Below, one piece after another: positions 35,160 to 43,912 of a stretch of DNA of 64,000 bases. The stretch is from JBDKUD01 sp050943315. Lineage in GTDB: Bacteria; Bacillota; Syntrophomonadia; Syntrophomonadales; Syntrophomonadaceae. The notes beneath the pieces were generated by a model, which had not been told where the DNA came from, did no database searches, and was given only the letters and a program-made list of their open reading frames with translations. Position 1 is the stretch's first letter; every line of letters begins with the position of its first letter. The stretch lies in assembly GCA_050943315.1 (NCBI GenBank), contig JBMNOY010000002.1:1-64000 (forward strand), read 5' to 3'. Both the position numbers and the translations under genes were made by a program.

Positions 35160-35738
35160 ATGTTAGCTAAAGAAGAAGCGATTAAGATTTTTAGTGATTC
35201 CGGTGCACTGCTTGAAGGGCATTTCCGGTTGACCTCAGGAAGGCACAGCAATCAGTATATGCAATGTGCCCAGGTGCTTAAATATCCAAATTATACAGAG
35301 AAACTGGCCAAACATTTGGCTGATAAGTTTGCCGGGGATGATGTGCAACTGGTGGTTGGACCGGCTATGGGAGGAATTATAGTAGCCTATGAAGTAGCCA
35401 GACAGTTAGGTGTTCCCGGCGTCTTTTGCGAAAGGGAGAACGGTCAAATGTCTCTGCGCCGTGGTTTTGTTGTTAATCCTGGTGAGAGAGTTCTGGTAGT
35501 CGAGGATGTAGTTACTACCGGCGGCTCTGTACAGGAGGTAATTGAGGTTGTCAAAGGTTTGGGCGGTCAGGTAGTTGGAGTAGGGGTATTGGTTGACCGC
35601 AGCGGCGGAATGGTGGATTTCGGTATTAAGAAGGAAGCCGTATTGACCATGGATATTAAGTCCTGGGAAGCCGGGGAATGTCCTCTCTGTGCCGCTGGTA
35701 TGGGCGAACCCGTGAAACCGGGGAGCAGGAATAGTTAA
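35160..35738 (+). CDS. pyrE: Orotate phosphoribosyltransferase
   Basis: A 192-residue enzyme that joins orotate to PRPP. The PRPP loop VLVVEDVVTTGGSVQEV is clear, as are HFRLTSGRHS and VGPAMGGIIVAYEVA. It is the last gene of the pyrimidine cluster. A GC-rich palindromic element follows immediately. Confidence 0.96.
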   Translation: MLAKEEAIKIFSDSGALLEGHFRLTSGRHSNQYMQCAQVLKYPNYTEKLAKHLADKFAGDDVQLVVGPAMGGIIVAYEVARQLGVPGVFCERENGQMSLRRGFVVNPGERVLVVEDVVTTGGSVQEVIEVVKGLGGQVVGVGVLVDRSGGMVDFGIKKEAVLTMDIKSWEAGECPLCAAGMGEPVKPGSRNS

Positions 35739-35757
35739 GGTTTTTTGTGCTAGCGGC

Positions 35758-35973
35758 GGGCGGTGGGGCATATCCTGTTCACCGCCAGTCTCCGGCAGCG
35801 GAAACATCAACGGCTTGCCTCCCGGGTGATGGGGCACCGCGTAGATTCACGTCCGTGTTCAACTACGCTCTCGCGACGTCCGTGTCGCTCGACCCCATCC
35901 CCCGCTCGGACTTCGCCGGATGTTTCACACCTGCCTCCGCCCATGTCGCTGTCCAGGATATACCCCACCGCCC
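35758..35973. repeat. GC-rich imperfect palindrome of about 216 bp
   Basis: The outer arms GGGCGGTGGGGCATATCCTG (35758-35777) and the complement at 35954-35973 match at 19 of 20 positions. Further in, GAAACATC and GATGGGG recur on opposite strands at matching depths. The centre has a hairpin (GCGTAG / CTACGC) and a direct repeat ACGTCCGTGT (35849-35858, 35876-35885). It is much richer in GC than its surroundings. It could be a miniature mobile or REP-like element, or a structured RNA; the ORFs across it do not look like genes. Confidence 0.6.
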
Positions 35974-36009
35974 TGGGCTTAATTTAAAATACGCGTAATC
36001 CGCGCTGAA

Positions 36010-37776
36010 TCATTCCACTAACCTATCTATAAACTCCGCACGGGGATTGGCCATTATGGTCCAGTGATTATCATAAATCACCATACCTGGTCGGGCCCCG
36101 GCTGGTTTACGTACATTAAAGCGGAAGGTGTAATCTACCGCCACTTTATCGGACTGGTTGGCTTTACTATAATAAGCGGCCAGAGCAGCTGCTTCTTCCA
36201 AAGTAGTATCCGGAACCTGGTTAATATCGGCGGTACCACGAGGCAACCGTACTATCACATGTGTACCGGGGATATCTTTGGCGTGCAGCCAGAGATCATT
36301 TTTGCTCGAATCCTTTAAGGTTAACTGATCATTTTGATAATTATTTCTGCCCACCAGTATTTCCAAACCATCAGATGATTCAAACCGGCGGGGTTGGCTC
36401 TTTTCTATTTTGGTGCGAGTATGTGAATTGGACTTAATATACCCTTGTGCTTCCATTTCATTGGTTATTTCTGTTATATCCCGCAGGCTTTCCGCCTGCT
36501 GAATTTGCACTGCCAGGGTTTCTAAATAATCAATTTCCTGCTGATTCTCGGCCATCCGCTTTTTTAAATGACTTAGTGAGCGCTGGCTTTTATTGTAAAT
36601 TTTAAAGTACTTCTGGGCATTTTGAATAGGATTATAGCGCGGATCCAGTTCAATGGTTACTTCCTGGTCGGAATAAAAATCGGTCAAAACCGCTGTCTTA
36701 TCCCCTTTTTTTAACTGGTGGGCATAAGCGGTAATCAATTCTCCCCAATAACGATAAACTTCATTGTCGTGGGCTTTTTGCAAGTCTCCCTCCTGAAGGA
36801 ACTTCTTCTTATAGGCTTTGTCCAGGAACCCCCGGAGGTTACGGGTCAGATTGGTTTTCATGGATTCCAGCCTGACAATAGCCAGCTTAGCCGTATAAAA
36901 ATCATCACAGGCCTGGTTAATGGACGATGTCTCGATTGCCCTGACTCCGGGTGAGGTATTCGGTATATCTATCAGCGTGTATTCCAGGGGTTTATTACGC
37001 TGATAAAATACTGTTGCTTTAAAGTGTCCGCGGGTTATATCTTCCAAAAGGTTGCCGGTATAGGTAAAAAGCTTGCTGAATTCATATTCTCCGCATTCGT
37101 CAACAGGTACTTGGGGGTCCAAGCCATTGGCATGGCAAATTAGTTGCGCTGAATATGGACTGATACCTGAGTAAACTTCAAAAAAAGCAGTTGCCAGGGA
37201 TTTCTTGCCGCGGTTCCACATGGCCGCAGCAAATTGATCATAATTGGCAGAAAGCGGATTAATTTTATTTTGAGCCGGGGGGCTTACATATTCTTTGCCC
37301 GGCAGGACTTCTCGGTAGGTACTTACGGCATGACTATATTTCTTTATGGCATCAATTATCAGGTTATTTTCTGGGTTAACCAGGATTATATTGGAGTGCT
37401 TGCCCATAAACTCGCAAATTAAAATTTTATCTTTCCAATCCCGGAAATCGTCCAGAGCTTCAATGCGGATATGGATAATTCGATCAAAGCCGATTTGTTT
37501 AATCTCTTTGATTTTACCGCCTTCCAGATACTTGCGCAGCAACATGCAGAAGGTGGGTGGCTTACTGGGATTAGGCCTCCGGTCTGAGCTTATATTAAGC
37601 CGCGCCCAGCGAGGGTTGGCTGATATTAATAATTTCACCGATCCACCTAGATGCTGCCTGATAGACAGGACTATTTCATCTTTTTCCGGTTGATGAATTT
37701 TGTCTATGCGTGCATTTAAAAGATCCTTATTTAATTCCTGGGCCAGAGCCCGAATGGTGATCCCGTCAAATGGCAT
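36010..37776 (-). CDS. rqcH: Ribosome quality control protein RqcH (NFACT family)
   Basis: A 588-residue NFACT protein, formerly called fibronectin-binding protein A. It has an NFACT-N domain (about 1-180, with the conserved Asp98-Arg99 in GFDRIIHI), a helix-hairpin-helix middle, a coiled coil (about 380-430) and a C-terminal NFACT-R domain (about 450-560, DLWLHAKDIPGTHVIV). On stalled 50S subunits it recruits tRNA-Ala and adds alanine tails. AAGGAGG precedes the ATG. It is a single gene on the minus strand. Confidence 0.94.
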   Translation of the reverse strand: MPFDGITIRALAQELNKDLLNARIDKIHQPEKDEIVLSIRQHLGGSVKLLISANPRWARLNISSDRRPNPSKPPTFCMLLRKYLEGGKIKEIKQIGFDRIIHIRIEALDDFRDWKDKILICEFMGKHSNIILVNPENNLIIDAIKKYSHAVSTYREVLPGKEYVSPPAQNKINPLSANYDQFAAAMWNRGKKSLATAFFEVYSGISPYSAQLICHANGLDPQVPVDECGEYEFSKLFTYTGNLLEDITRGHFKATVFYQRNKPLEYTLIDIPNTSPGVRAIETSSINQACDDFYTAKLAIVRLESMKTNLTRNLRGFLDKAYKKKFLQEGDLQKAHDNEVYRYWGELITAYAHQLKKGDKTAVLTDFYSDQEVTIELDPRYNPIQNAQKYFKIYNKSQRSLSHLKKRMAENQQEIDYLETLAVQIQQAESLRDITEITNEMEAQGYIKSNSHTRTKIEKSQPRRFESSDGLEILVGRNNYQNDQLTLKDSSKNDLWLHAKDIPGTHVIVRLPRGTADINQVPDTTLEEAAALAAYYSKANQSDKVAVDYTFRFNVRKPAGARPGMVIYDNHWTIMANPRAEFIDRLVE

Positions 37777-38121
37777 TAAAACACCTCCTTATCTCGGAAA
37801 AGTATAACATTTATAATTTAGAATAAACAAATGGCAATTGACAGTTTAACCTGATTCCGTATAGAGTTACAAAAACTACATGCTGCTACAGGATAATTGG
37901 CTGCTACTTAATATGGTAATTAAACAGCACAATGACAAGTAATAGTTTAAAAGTTGTGGTAATTAGGTAAAACCTGCGCTAATTGTGGGGCAATAAGGGT
38001 AATATGCGTTTAATTAACTTGTAATCAATGTTGAACTGCCGTACTAACTGTAAGTCAAGGTATTAAGTGGCGGAATAATAGTACACCTAATATATTTAAA
38101 CTATATTAGGAGGTGATTATA
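37777..38121. other. Divergent intergenic region upstream of rqcH and an unknown gene
   Basis: No gene is seen in these 345 bp. It is A/T-rich with scattered GGTAATTA-like words. At its right end a hairpin, CCTAATATA (38086-38094) with TATATTAGG (38102-38110), takes in the first bases of the AGGAGG ribosome binding site of the next gene, so it may limit its translation. Confidence 0.5.
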
Positions 38122-38559
38122 ATGCAGCAAACGGTATTATCAATTTATAAAGATATTATGGAACAAGTTTTAATCCGGGAAAATTACAAAAGGGATATAA
38201 GCCGTAAAATATTAATGCTGAAAAAATCCAGCCGGCGTCTGATACTAATATATAGCTTTTTGGGCTTTGACCTTGATAAACATCGTCTGCTCGAATATGC
38301 TGCTATCATAGCTTTAAACAATGGTAATACGGTAATTTTACCGCAGCTTAAGCGATTTTATATTCATACTGAAGAAGGGGATATCCTTGATCAAATACGC
38401 AAGGAAATATTGTTAGTGAGCAAATATATGGAAATACTGAATAAGGGAATCAGACGTCCAGAAAACTGCAGCTTTATTGAGCGCAGAATGGTTCAGGAAA
38501 TAAGCAAGTACGTGCTAGCTCTGGCCAAAGCATATAACCAGCCGCCGCTGCCCGAGTAA
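38122..38559 (+). CDS. Conserved-looking hypothetical protein
   Basis: I do not recognise this 145-residue protein. It is predicted to be helical, soluble and basic, with SRKILMLKKSSRRLILIYS near the N-terminus and a C-terminal helix RMVQEISKYVLALAKAY. No signal peptide or catalytic motif is visible. The ATG at 38122 lies 8 bases after AGGAGG, which confirms that it is a gene; a GTG at 38113 overlaps that site. A hairpin covers part of the ribosome binding site. It lies 81 bp before dapB on the same strand. Confidence 0.65.
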   Translation: MQQTVLSIYKDIMEQVLIRENYKRDISRKILMLKKSSRRLILIYSFLGFDLDKHRLLEYAAIIALNNGNTVILPQLKRFYIHTEEGDILDQIRKEILLVSKYMEILNKGIRRPENCSFIERRMVQEISKYVLALAKAYNQPPLPE

Positions 38560-38640
38560 CTGGGTGGCTTTATTAGTATTCTTGACGAGAATGGAAAAAT
38601 GTATAAAACTAGTGGTTAGATATTCAAGGGAGGTAGACTA

Positions 38641-39441
38641 ATGGCAGAATTAATTAAGGTCGTGGTCGTGGGAGCTCTGGGTAAGATGGGACTGGAGACA
38701 GTCCGAGCGGTTTATGCAGATGAGGCATTGAAACTGGTAGGACTTGTTGATGTGCAGGCAAAAGGTGAAAAACTATCGGAAATAATTGGGGCTAAAGAAT
38801 CTGAATTGGTAGTTCAGACAGATCTGGATAAGGTTATTGAACAAACCCGCCCTGACGCAATAGTTGACTTTACCAATCCCCAGGCAGTTTTTGGCAATGC
38901 CAAAACCGCCCTGAATAATAGAATTACCTGTATTGTCGGAACAACCGGGTTAAATGATATCGAATTAAAGCAACTGGAAAAATTGGCTAATGAGAACGAG
39001 ACTGGTATCGCTATAATTCCCAACTTTGCCATTGGCGCGGTATTAATGATGAAATTTGCGCAGGAAGCAGCCCGCTATTTGCCAGATGTTGAGATTATCG
39101 AGCTGCACCATAACCAAAAACTAGATGCACCTTCTGGTACAGCGATTAAAACAGCTGAGCTTATAACCAAAGGTCGCAGTTTACGACCCCCAAAAAATAC
39201 CCGCGAATATGAAAAGATTGCTGGTGCTCGCGGTGGGGAAGTTAACCAGGTGCGGATACATAGTGTTAGACTGCCTGGGCTGGTAGCCCATCAGGAAGTT
39301 ATTTTTGGCGGAACGGGACAAAGCCTTTCTATCAGGCACGACTCCTATGACCGGGTAAGCTTTATGCCTGGTGTAATATTGGCTATCAAGAAAATGATGA
39401 CAATAAAAGGTCTTATATATGGACTGGATAATTTACTATAA
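38641..39441 (+). CDS. dapB: 4-hydroxy-tetrahydrodipicolinate reductase
   Basis: A 266-residue NAD(P)H-dependent enzyme of the lysine/diaminopimelate pathway. The nucleotide-binding VVGALGKMGLETV and the substrate-binding ELHHNQKLDAPSGTA are clear. Its product also feeds spore dipicolinate made upstream of it in the pathway by DpaAB. GGGAGG precedes the ATG, and a strong terminator follows. Confidence 0.96.
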   Translation: MAELIKVVVVGALGKMGLETVRAVYADEALKLVGLVDVQAKGEKLSEIIGAKESELVVQTDLDKVIEQTRPDAIVDFTNPQAVFGNAKTALNNRITCIVGTTGLNDIELKQLEKLANENETGIAIIPNFAIGAVLMMKFAQEAARYLPDVEIIELHHNQKLDAPSGTAIKTAELITKGRSLRPPKNTREYEKIAGARGGEVNQVRIHSVRLPGLVAHQEVIFGGTGQSLSIRHDSYDRVSFMPGVILAIKKMMTIKGLIYGLDNLL

Positions 39442-39458
39442 ATTTTAGTTATCTTGTT

Positions 39459-39495
39459 AAGAAGGGATTCACCGGCCGGCGAATCCCTTCTTGAC
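39459..39495. terminator. Bidirectional terminator after dapB
   Basis: The arms AAGAAGGGATTC (39459-39470) and GAATCCCTTCTT (39481-39492) form a perfect 12-bp stem. It lies between dapB and a convergent small gene. Confidence 0.85.
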
Positions 39496-39498
39496 TTA

Positions 39499-39756
39499 TT
39501 AAAGTAAAAACTGAGAGCGGAACAATAGTTGATAGCCCGCTTCGGTAATTTTAGGACCAGGTTTTAATTGCTCAATTATATCTTTTTCCGGATTATATTT
39601 CTCTCCTTCGGAGGTCTGAATAAGGCCTTCCTCAAACAACTGTTTCAGAAGCTCAGGAGCTTCGTCAGGATACTTCTCTAGAATTTGCTCAATGGGCAAA
39701 TAATTCGTGGTTCTGGTAAGCCCAAACATCTTAAGTACTGCCATCTTTGTTGCCAT
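39499..39756 (-). CDS. Small winged-helix-like hypothetical protein
   Basis: An 85-residue protein from the ATG at 39756, with AAGGAG about 12 bases upstream. The sequence MFGLTRTTNYLPIEQILEKY, then LLKQLFEEGLIQ and KPGPKITEAGYQLL, reads like a small winged helix, but I cannot name the family. Upstream codons to 39792 are possible but lack a ribosome binding site. It stands alone on the minus strand between dapB and dpaA. Confidence 0.6.
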   Translation of the reverse strand: MATKMAVLKMFGLTRTTNYLPIEQILEKYPDEAPELLKQLFEEGLIQTSEGEKYNPEKDIIEQLKPGPKITEAGYQLLFRSQFLL

Positions 39757-40030
39757 TTCGTGCCTCAACTCCTTTCTACATATTTTATACATCGATAGTT
39801 TATTTTAACCTAAATTATAAGTGCTTGCGATAGTCTTTTCGAAGCTTGGAGCTATCCCCGGCAGGGTAGGCAAGTAAGCTGCTTTTCCTGGCGCAGGCCG
39901 TAGGTGGCGGTAAACGGTATTGGCTCAACCGGGCTAAAATGGTGACCCTGCGGACAGGCACCAGCTTTAATAATTGTACATATACTGCTATTAACTTTGG
40001 TAATAATTGTGGACCCAAGGGGGGCTTAAG

Positions 40031-40945
40031 GTGAGTTCAGTACTTTCAGGAATTAAAATTGCAGTACTAGGGGGAGACGACAGGGAGATTATCCTGGTCT
40101 CAGAATTGGTTAAAATGGGAGCCACTGTGGTTACTGCAGGTATACCCAGGGATAGGGTTTGTCACGGGGCCTTTTCGGTTAATACTGTTGAGGACGCCTG
40201 CCGGGGCACGGAAGTTGTTGTCATGCCCTTGCCGGGAACCAACCCGGAAGGCTTGATAAGAGCAGTTTATGCCGATGAAAATCTGGTTATAACTGAGGAA
40301 GCTATCAGTTCCCTGGCTAAAACCGCATTGATCATAATCGGATCGGCCCGTCCATTTTTGAAGCAATGGGCTGAAAAGTACAATTGTACTCTTTTAGAGG
40401 TAGTAGAGATGGATGAACTGGCTATATTGAATTCTATCCCTACTGCTGAAGGTGCTATCCAAATTGCTATGGAGGAAACTCCAATCACCATCCATGGGAG
40501 CAATACCTGTATCATTGGCTTTGGACGTGTCGCTATTACACTGGCTAGAACTCTAAAAGCCCTGGGTGCTGAAGTTACTGTGGTAGCCAGAAATGAAGGT
40601 CAACTTGCACGGGCCTACGAAATGGGCTGCAAACGCGCCTCATACGCACAGCTGCGGGATATTATGAATAGCTGTGATATTGTTTACAATACGGTCCCCA
40701 GCCTGGTTCTGGATCGCACGGTGTTGAAATACGCCAATCCCAATATTCTTATTATTGATCTGGCGACACAACCAGGGGGTACCGATTTCGAGGCAGCTAA
40801 TGCTTTTGGACTCAAGGCCATATTAGCTCCGGGGCTGCCTGGCAAGGTAGCACCAGTGACGGCTGGAAAAATGTTGGCTGATGTAATTCCACGGCTGATT
40901 ATCAAGGAGCTTACCCGGCTAGATAAAAGTCTGCTTGGTGATTGA
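40031..40945 (+). CDS. dpaA: Dipicolinate synthase subunit A
   Basis: A protein of about 304 residues, formerly SpoVFA, the NAD(P)-dependent oxidoreductase half of dipicolinate synthase, made in the mother cell during sporulation. The nucleotide-binding segment CIIGFGRVAITLARTLKAL and KIAVLGGDDREI near the start are typical. The GTG at 40031 follows AAGGGGGG by 7 bases. It overlaps dpaB's upstream region and shows that the organism forms endospores. Confidence 0.94.
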   Translation: MSSVLSGIKIAVLGGDDREIILVSELVKMGATVVTAGIPRDRVCHGAFSVNTVEDACRGTEVVVMPLPGTNPEGLIRAVYADENLVITEEAISSLAKTALIIIGSARPFLKQWAEKYNCTLLEVVEMDELAILNSIPTAEGAIQIAMEETPITIHGSNTCIIGFGRVAITLARTLKALGAEVTVVARNEGQLARAYEMGCKRASYAQLRDIMNSCDIVYNTVPSLVLDRTVLKYANPNILIIDLATQPGGTDFEAANAFGLKAILAPGLPGKVAPVTAGKMLADVIPRLIIKELTRLDKSLLGD

Positions 40946-40958
40946 AAGGGGTGTAACA

Positions 40959-41564
40959 GTGGCAGAGGTAAAGGCGGCCAGATTAACAGGAGTCAGGGTA
41001 GGGATGGTGTTGACTGGTTCACATTGTACTGTAGGTGATGTTATTCCTCAGATTGTCAGGTTTAAAGAGGAAGGCGCTGAAATTTATCCAATTTTATCTT
41101 ATTCAGTTGATCAGACTGATAACCGTTTTTATAATACGGATGAACTTAAGAAAATTATTCAGGGAATTACTGACAAGCCCATTATCAAATCAATAGTTGC
41201 AGCAGAGCCTATTGGGCCTCAAAAGCTACTGGATGTGGTAGTAGTTATGCCGGCAACTGGTAATACGATTGCCAAGATGGCCAATGGAATTACCGATACT
41301 CCTGCACTTATGGCTATAAAAGCTCACTTGCGCAATCAACGCCCGGTAGTAATTGGTATATCCACTAATGATGCGCTGGGAAGCAATGCGCGCAATATTG
41401 GGCTCTTAATAAATATGAAAAATATCTACTTTATACCATTTGGCCAGGATAATCCGGTGGAGAAGGCCACATCAATGGTGGCACGTTTCGATCTAGCAGT
41501 GGAAACAGTAATCCAGGCATTACAGGGAAAACAGATTCAGCCTGTGATAATTGGAGCATTCTAA
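40959..41564 (+). CDS. dpaB: Dipicolinate synthase subunit B
   Basis: A flavoprotein of about 201 residues, formerly SpoVFB, with the flavin-type segment VRVGMVLTGSHCTVGDV and VVVMPATGNTIAKMANGI. With DpaA it makes dipicolinic acid from the dapA product. The GTG at 40959 lies about 8 bases after AAAGGGG and is preferred to the upstream TTG or GTG. It is tightly spaced with dpaA and precedes asd. Confidence 0.94.
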   Translation: MAEVKAARLTGVRVGMVLTGSHCTVGDVIPQIVRFKEEGAEIYPILSYSVDQTDNRFYNTDELKKIIQGITDKPIIKSIVAAEPIGPQKLLDVVVVMPATGNTIAKMANGITDTPALMAIKAHLRNQRPVVIGISTNDALGSNARNIGLLINMKNIYFIPFGQDNPVEKATSMVARFDLAVETVIQALQGKQIQPVIIGAF

Positions 41565-41632
41565 ATCCTTGTGAATGGTTCTGGGAGTATGATAAAATAC
41601 TGGTTAGAATTTTTTCACAGGAGGTAAACGTT

Positions 41633-42649
41633 GTGGCACAAGGAATTAGACTAGCGGTTGTAGGTGCTACAGGTGCAGTTGGCCAGGAGATGCTTAAAAT
41701 ACTGGCCCAGCGGGATTTTAACATCAAAGAACTCATCTGTTTAGCTGATCCCCGTGAAGAAGGAACTAAAATAAAATTTAAAGACGAATTATTAACTGTA
41801 AAGGGTGCCCGGCCGGAAGCTTTCCAAGATGCTGATGTGGCACTTTTTGCAGTTGGTTCAGATATAAGCAAAATGTTGGCTCCACAGGCAGTTGCCCATA
41901 ACTGTGTGGTCATTGATAATAGTTATGCTTACCGTTTGGAAGAAGGTGTACCTCTGGTAGTGCCAGAGGTCAATCCGGAAGATATTAATCTGCACAAGGG
42001 GATTATTGCTAATCCTAATTGCTCAACTATTATTATGGTGGTAGCCATAAACCCCATTCATCAGGCAGCCAGATTGACCAGAGTAGTAGTTTCAACTTAC
42101 CAGGCGGTTTCCGGTGCGGGTAAAGCAGGCCTGGATGAACTGGAAGAACACGTCCGGGCGTATTTGAACGGAACGCAAGTGGTACCGCAGGTTTTTCAGC
42201 ATCCCATCGCTTTTAATTTAATACCTCATATTGATAGTTTCGTGGAAGGTGATTATACCCGGGAAGAAATGAAGATGGTCTGGGAAACACGCAAGATCCT
42301 GCATTGTCCTGACTTGCCCATAACCGCTACTACAGTAAGGGTTCCGGTGTTCAGAAGCCATTCGGAATCAATCAATCTGGAGATGGAGAAGGAGCTGTCA
42401 CCACAGGAAGTGAGATCTCTGCTCACCCAAGCACCTGGTATCATTGTTCAGGATGATCCGGCCAATAATGTCTATCCTATGCCACTATACTCCTCCAATA
42501 CAGACGAAGTTTATGTGGGTCGCATAAGAAAGGACATCTCTGTCGAGCGGGGTATAGCTATGTGGGTAGCTGCCGACCAGATCAGAAAGGGTGCTGCAAC
42601 TAACGCTATTCAGATAGCCGAGATTGTTGTTAACAAGAACCTCTATTAA
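41633..42649 (+). CDS. asd: Aspartate-semialdehyde dehydrogenase
   Basis: A 338-residue NADPH enzyme that reduces aspartyl phosphate to the semialdehyde. VVGATGAVGQEMLKIL binds NADP, the catalytic Cys is in NPNCSTIIM, and the substrate His region is in RVPVFRSHSE. The GTG follows ACAGGAGG. It starts a lysC-dapA run with short gaps. Confidence 0.97.
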   Translation: MAQGIRLAVVGATGAVGQEMLKILAQRDFNIKELICLADPREEGTKIKFKDELLTVKGARPEAFQDADVALFAVGSDISKMLAPQAVAHNCVVIDNSYAYRLEEGVPLVVPEVNPEDINLHKGIIANPNCSTIIMVVAINPIHQAARLTRVVVSTYQAVSGAGKAGLDELEEHVRAYLNGTQVVPQVFQHPIAFNLIPHIDSFVEGDYTREEMKMVWETRKILHCPDLPITATTVRVPVFRSHSESINLEMEKELSPQEVRSLLTQAPGIIVQDDPANNVYPMPLYSSNTDEVYVGRIRKDISVERGIAMWVAADQIRKGAATNAIQIAEIVVNKNLY

Positions 42650-42663
42650 GAAGGTGTAAATGG

Positions 42664-43890
42664 TTGAAAGTTATCATTCAAAAGTTTGGAGGGACTTCCA
42701 TTGCCACTCCTGAGTTGAGAGCGCGCGTATGTGACATAGTTTCCTCCACCCGAGATGATGGATACGGGGTGGTTGTGGTGGTATCAGCGATGGGCAGGAA
42801 GAATGATGCCTACGCTACTGATACCTTAATTAATCTGGTGAAAGAGATTAACCCTAACCCCGCGCTCCGGGAGATGGATATTATCATGAGTTGCGGCGAA
42901 CAGATTTCCGGAGTTCTTATGGCTAGCCAACTTATGGCTCGGGGTATACCATCGATGTTTTTAAGCGGTGAACAGGCGGGCATAGTTACCGATGGAAACT
43001 ATGGGAACGCGCATATTCTTTACGTAAACCCTAAAAAGGTTATCGAATGCCTGGAAAATGGTATGGTGCCGGTAGTAGCAGGTTTCCAGGGCAAAGGTGA
43101 AAACGGGGAATTGACAACTCTGGGGCGGGGCGGCAGTGATACTACAGCCAGTGCGCTGGGCGTAGCCTTGAACGCAGAGTATATTGACATATTTACTGAT
43201 GTGGAGGGGGTTATGACGGCTGACCCCCGCATAGTAGAAAATGCCCGGTTGCTGGGTGCCGTCACTTACAATGAGATTTGTCAATTAGCCAGAGATGGGG
43301 CCAAGGTAGTTCATCCCCGCGCTATCGAAATAGCTATGCAAAAGGGAGTGCCCCTTAGGGTAAGGTCTACCTTTACTGACTCAGTAGGCACACTTGTCAG
43401 TAATAATACCGGCGCCATTGAACAGCCGGTAAAAATCGTCAGTGACCGCTTAATTACCGGTATTACTTACACATCTAATATTGCCCAGGTTAAGATTAAT
43501 GTAAACTCCCTGGATGTACCCAAAGGGTTGGAGTTAAAAGTCTTTAAATCACTGGCCCTGGCAGGTATAAGTGTTGATTTTATTACCGTTCAGCCTCAGG
43601 CTATTATGTTTACGGTACCTGCGGACAGTGCTCAGAAGAGCATGGAAGTATTAAAAAACCTGGATATACTACCGGAAATTGAGTATGAATGTGCCAAGGT
43701 GGCAATAGTAGGGGCAGCCATGACGGGTATACCCGGGATTATGGCCAAGGTAATCGAAGCTCTGACCGAGGCCGATATTCCAATATTACAGTCGGGTGAT
43801 TCTTACACCAACATCTGGTGTCTGGTCAAAGCTGAACATATGAAAAGGGCAGTTCAGGCCCTCCACGATAAATTCGAATTGTGGAAATAA
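42664..43890 (+). CDS. lysC: Aspartokinase
   Basis: A 408-residue aspartokinase with the N-terminal KFGGTSIATPE, the FTDVEGVMTADPR loop and two C-terminal ACT domains (about 265-408) for feedback control by lysine and/or threonine. The TTG start gives the canonical N-terminus; an ATG at 42660 is out of frame. It lies 14 bp after asd and 22 bp before dapA. Confidence 0.95.
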   Translation: MKVIIQKFGGTSIATPELRARVCDIVSSTRDDGYGVVVVVSAMGRKNDAYATDTLINLVKEINPNPALREMDIIMSCGEQISGVLMASQLMARGIPSMFLSGEQAGIVTDGNYGNAHILYVNPKKVIECLENGMVPVVAGFQGKGENGELTTLGRGGSDTTASALGVALNAEYIDIFTDVEGVMTADPRIVENARLLGAVTYNEICQLARDGAKVVHPRAIEIAMQKGVPLRVRSTFTDSVGTLVSNNTGAIEQPVKIVSDRLITGITYTSNIAQVKINVNSLDVPKGLELKVFKSLALAGISVDFITVQPQAIMFTVPADSAQKSMEVLKNLDILPEIEYECAKVAIVGAAMTGIPGIMAKVIEALTEADIPILQSGDSYTNIWCLVKAEHMKRAVQALHDKFELWK

Positions 43891-43912
43891 AAATTAAGAT
43901 GGGGATGGTTAT

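Noticed and set aside
35747..35998. Short plus-strand ORFs after pyrE
   Set aside because: They lie on the GC-rich palindrome, lack ribosome binding sites and read in several frames equally well.
42660..42662. ATG at 42660 as lysC start
   Set aside because: It is out of frame with the aspartokinase sequence.
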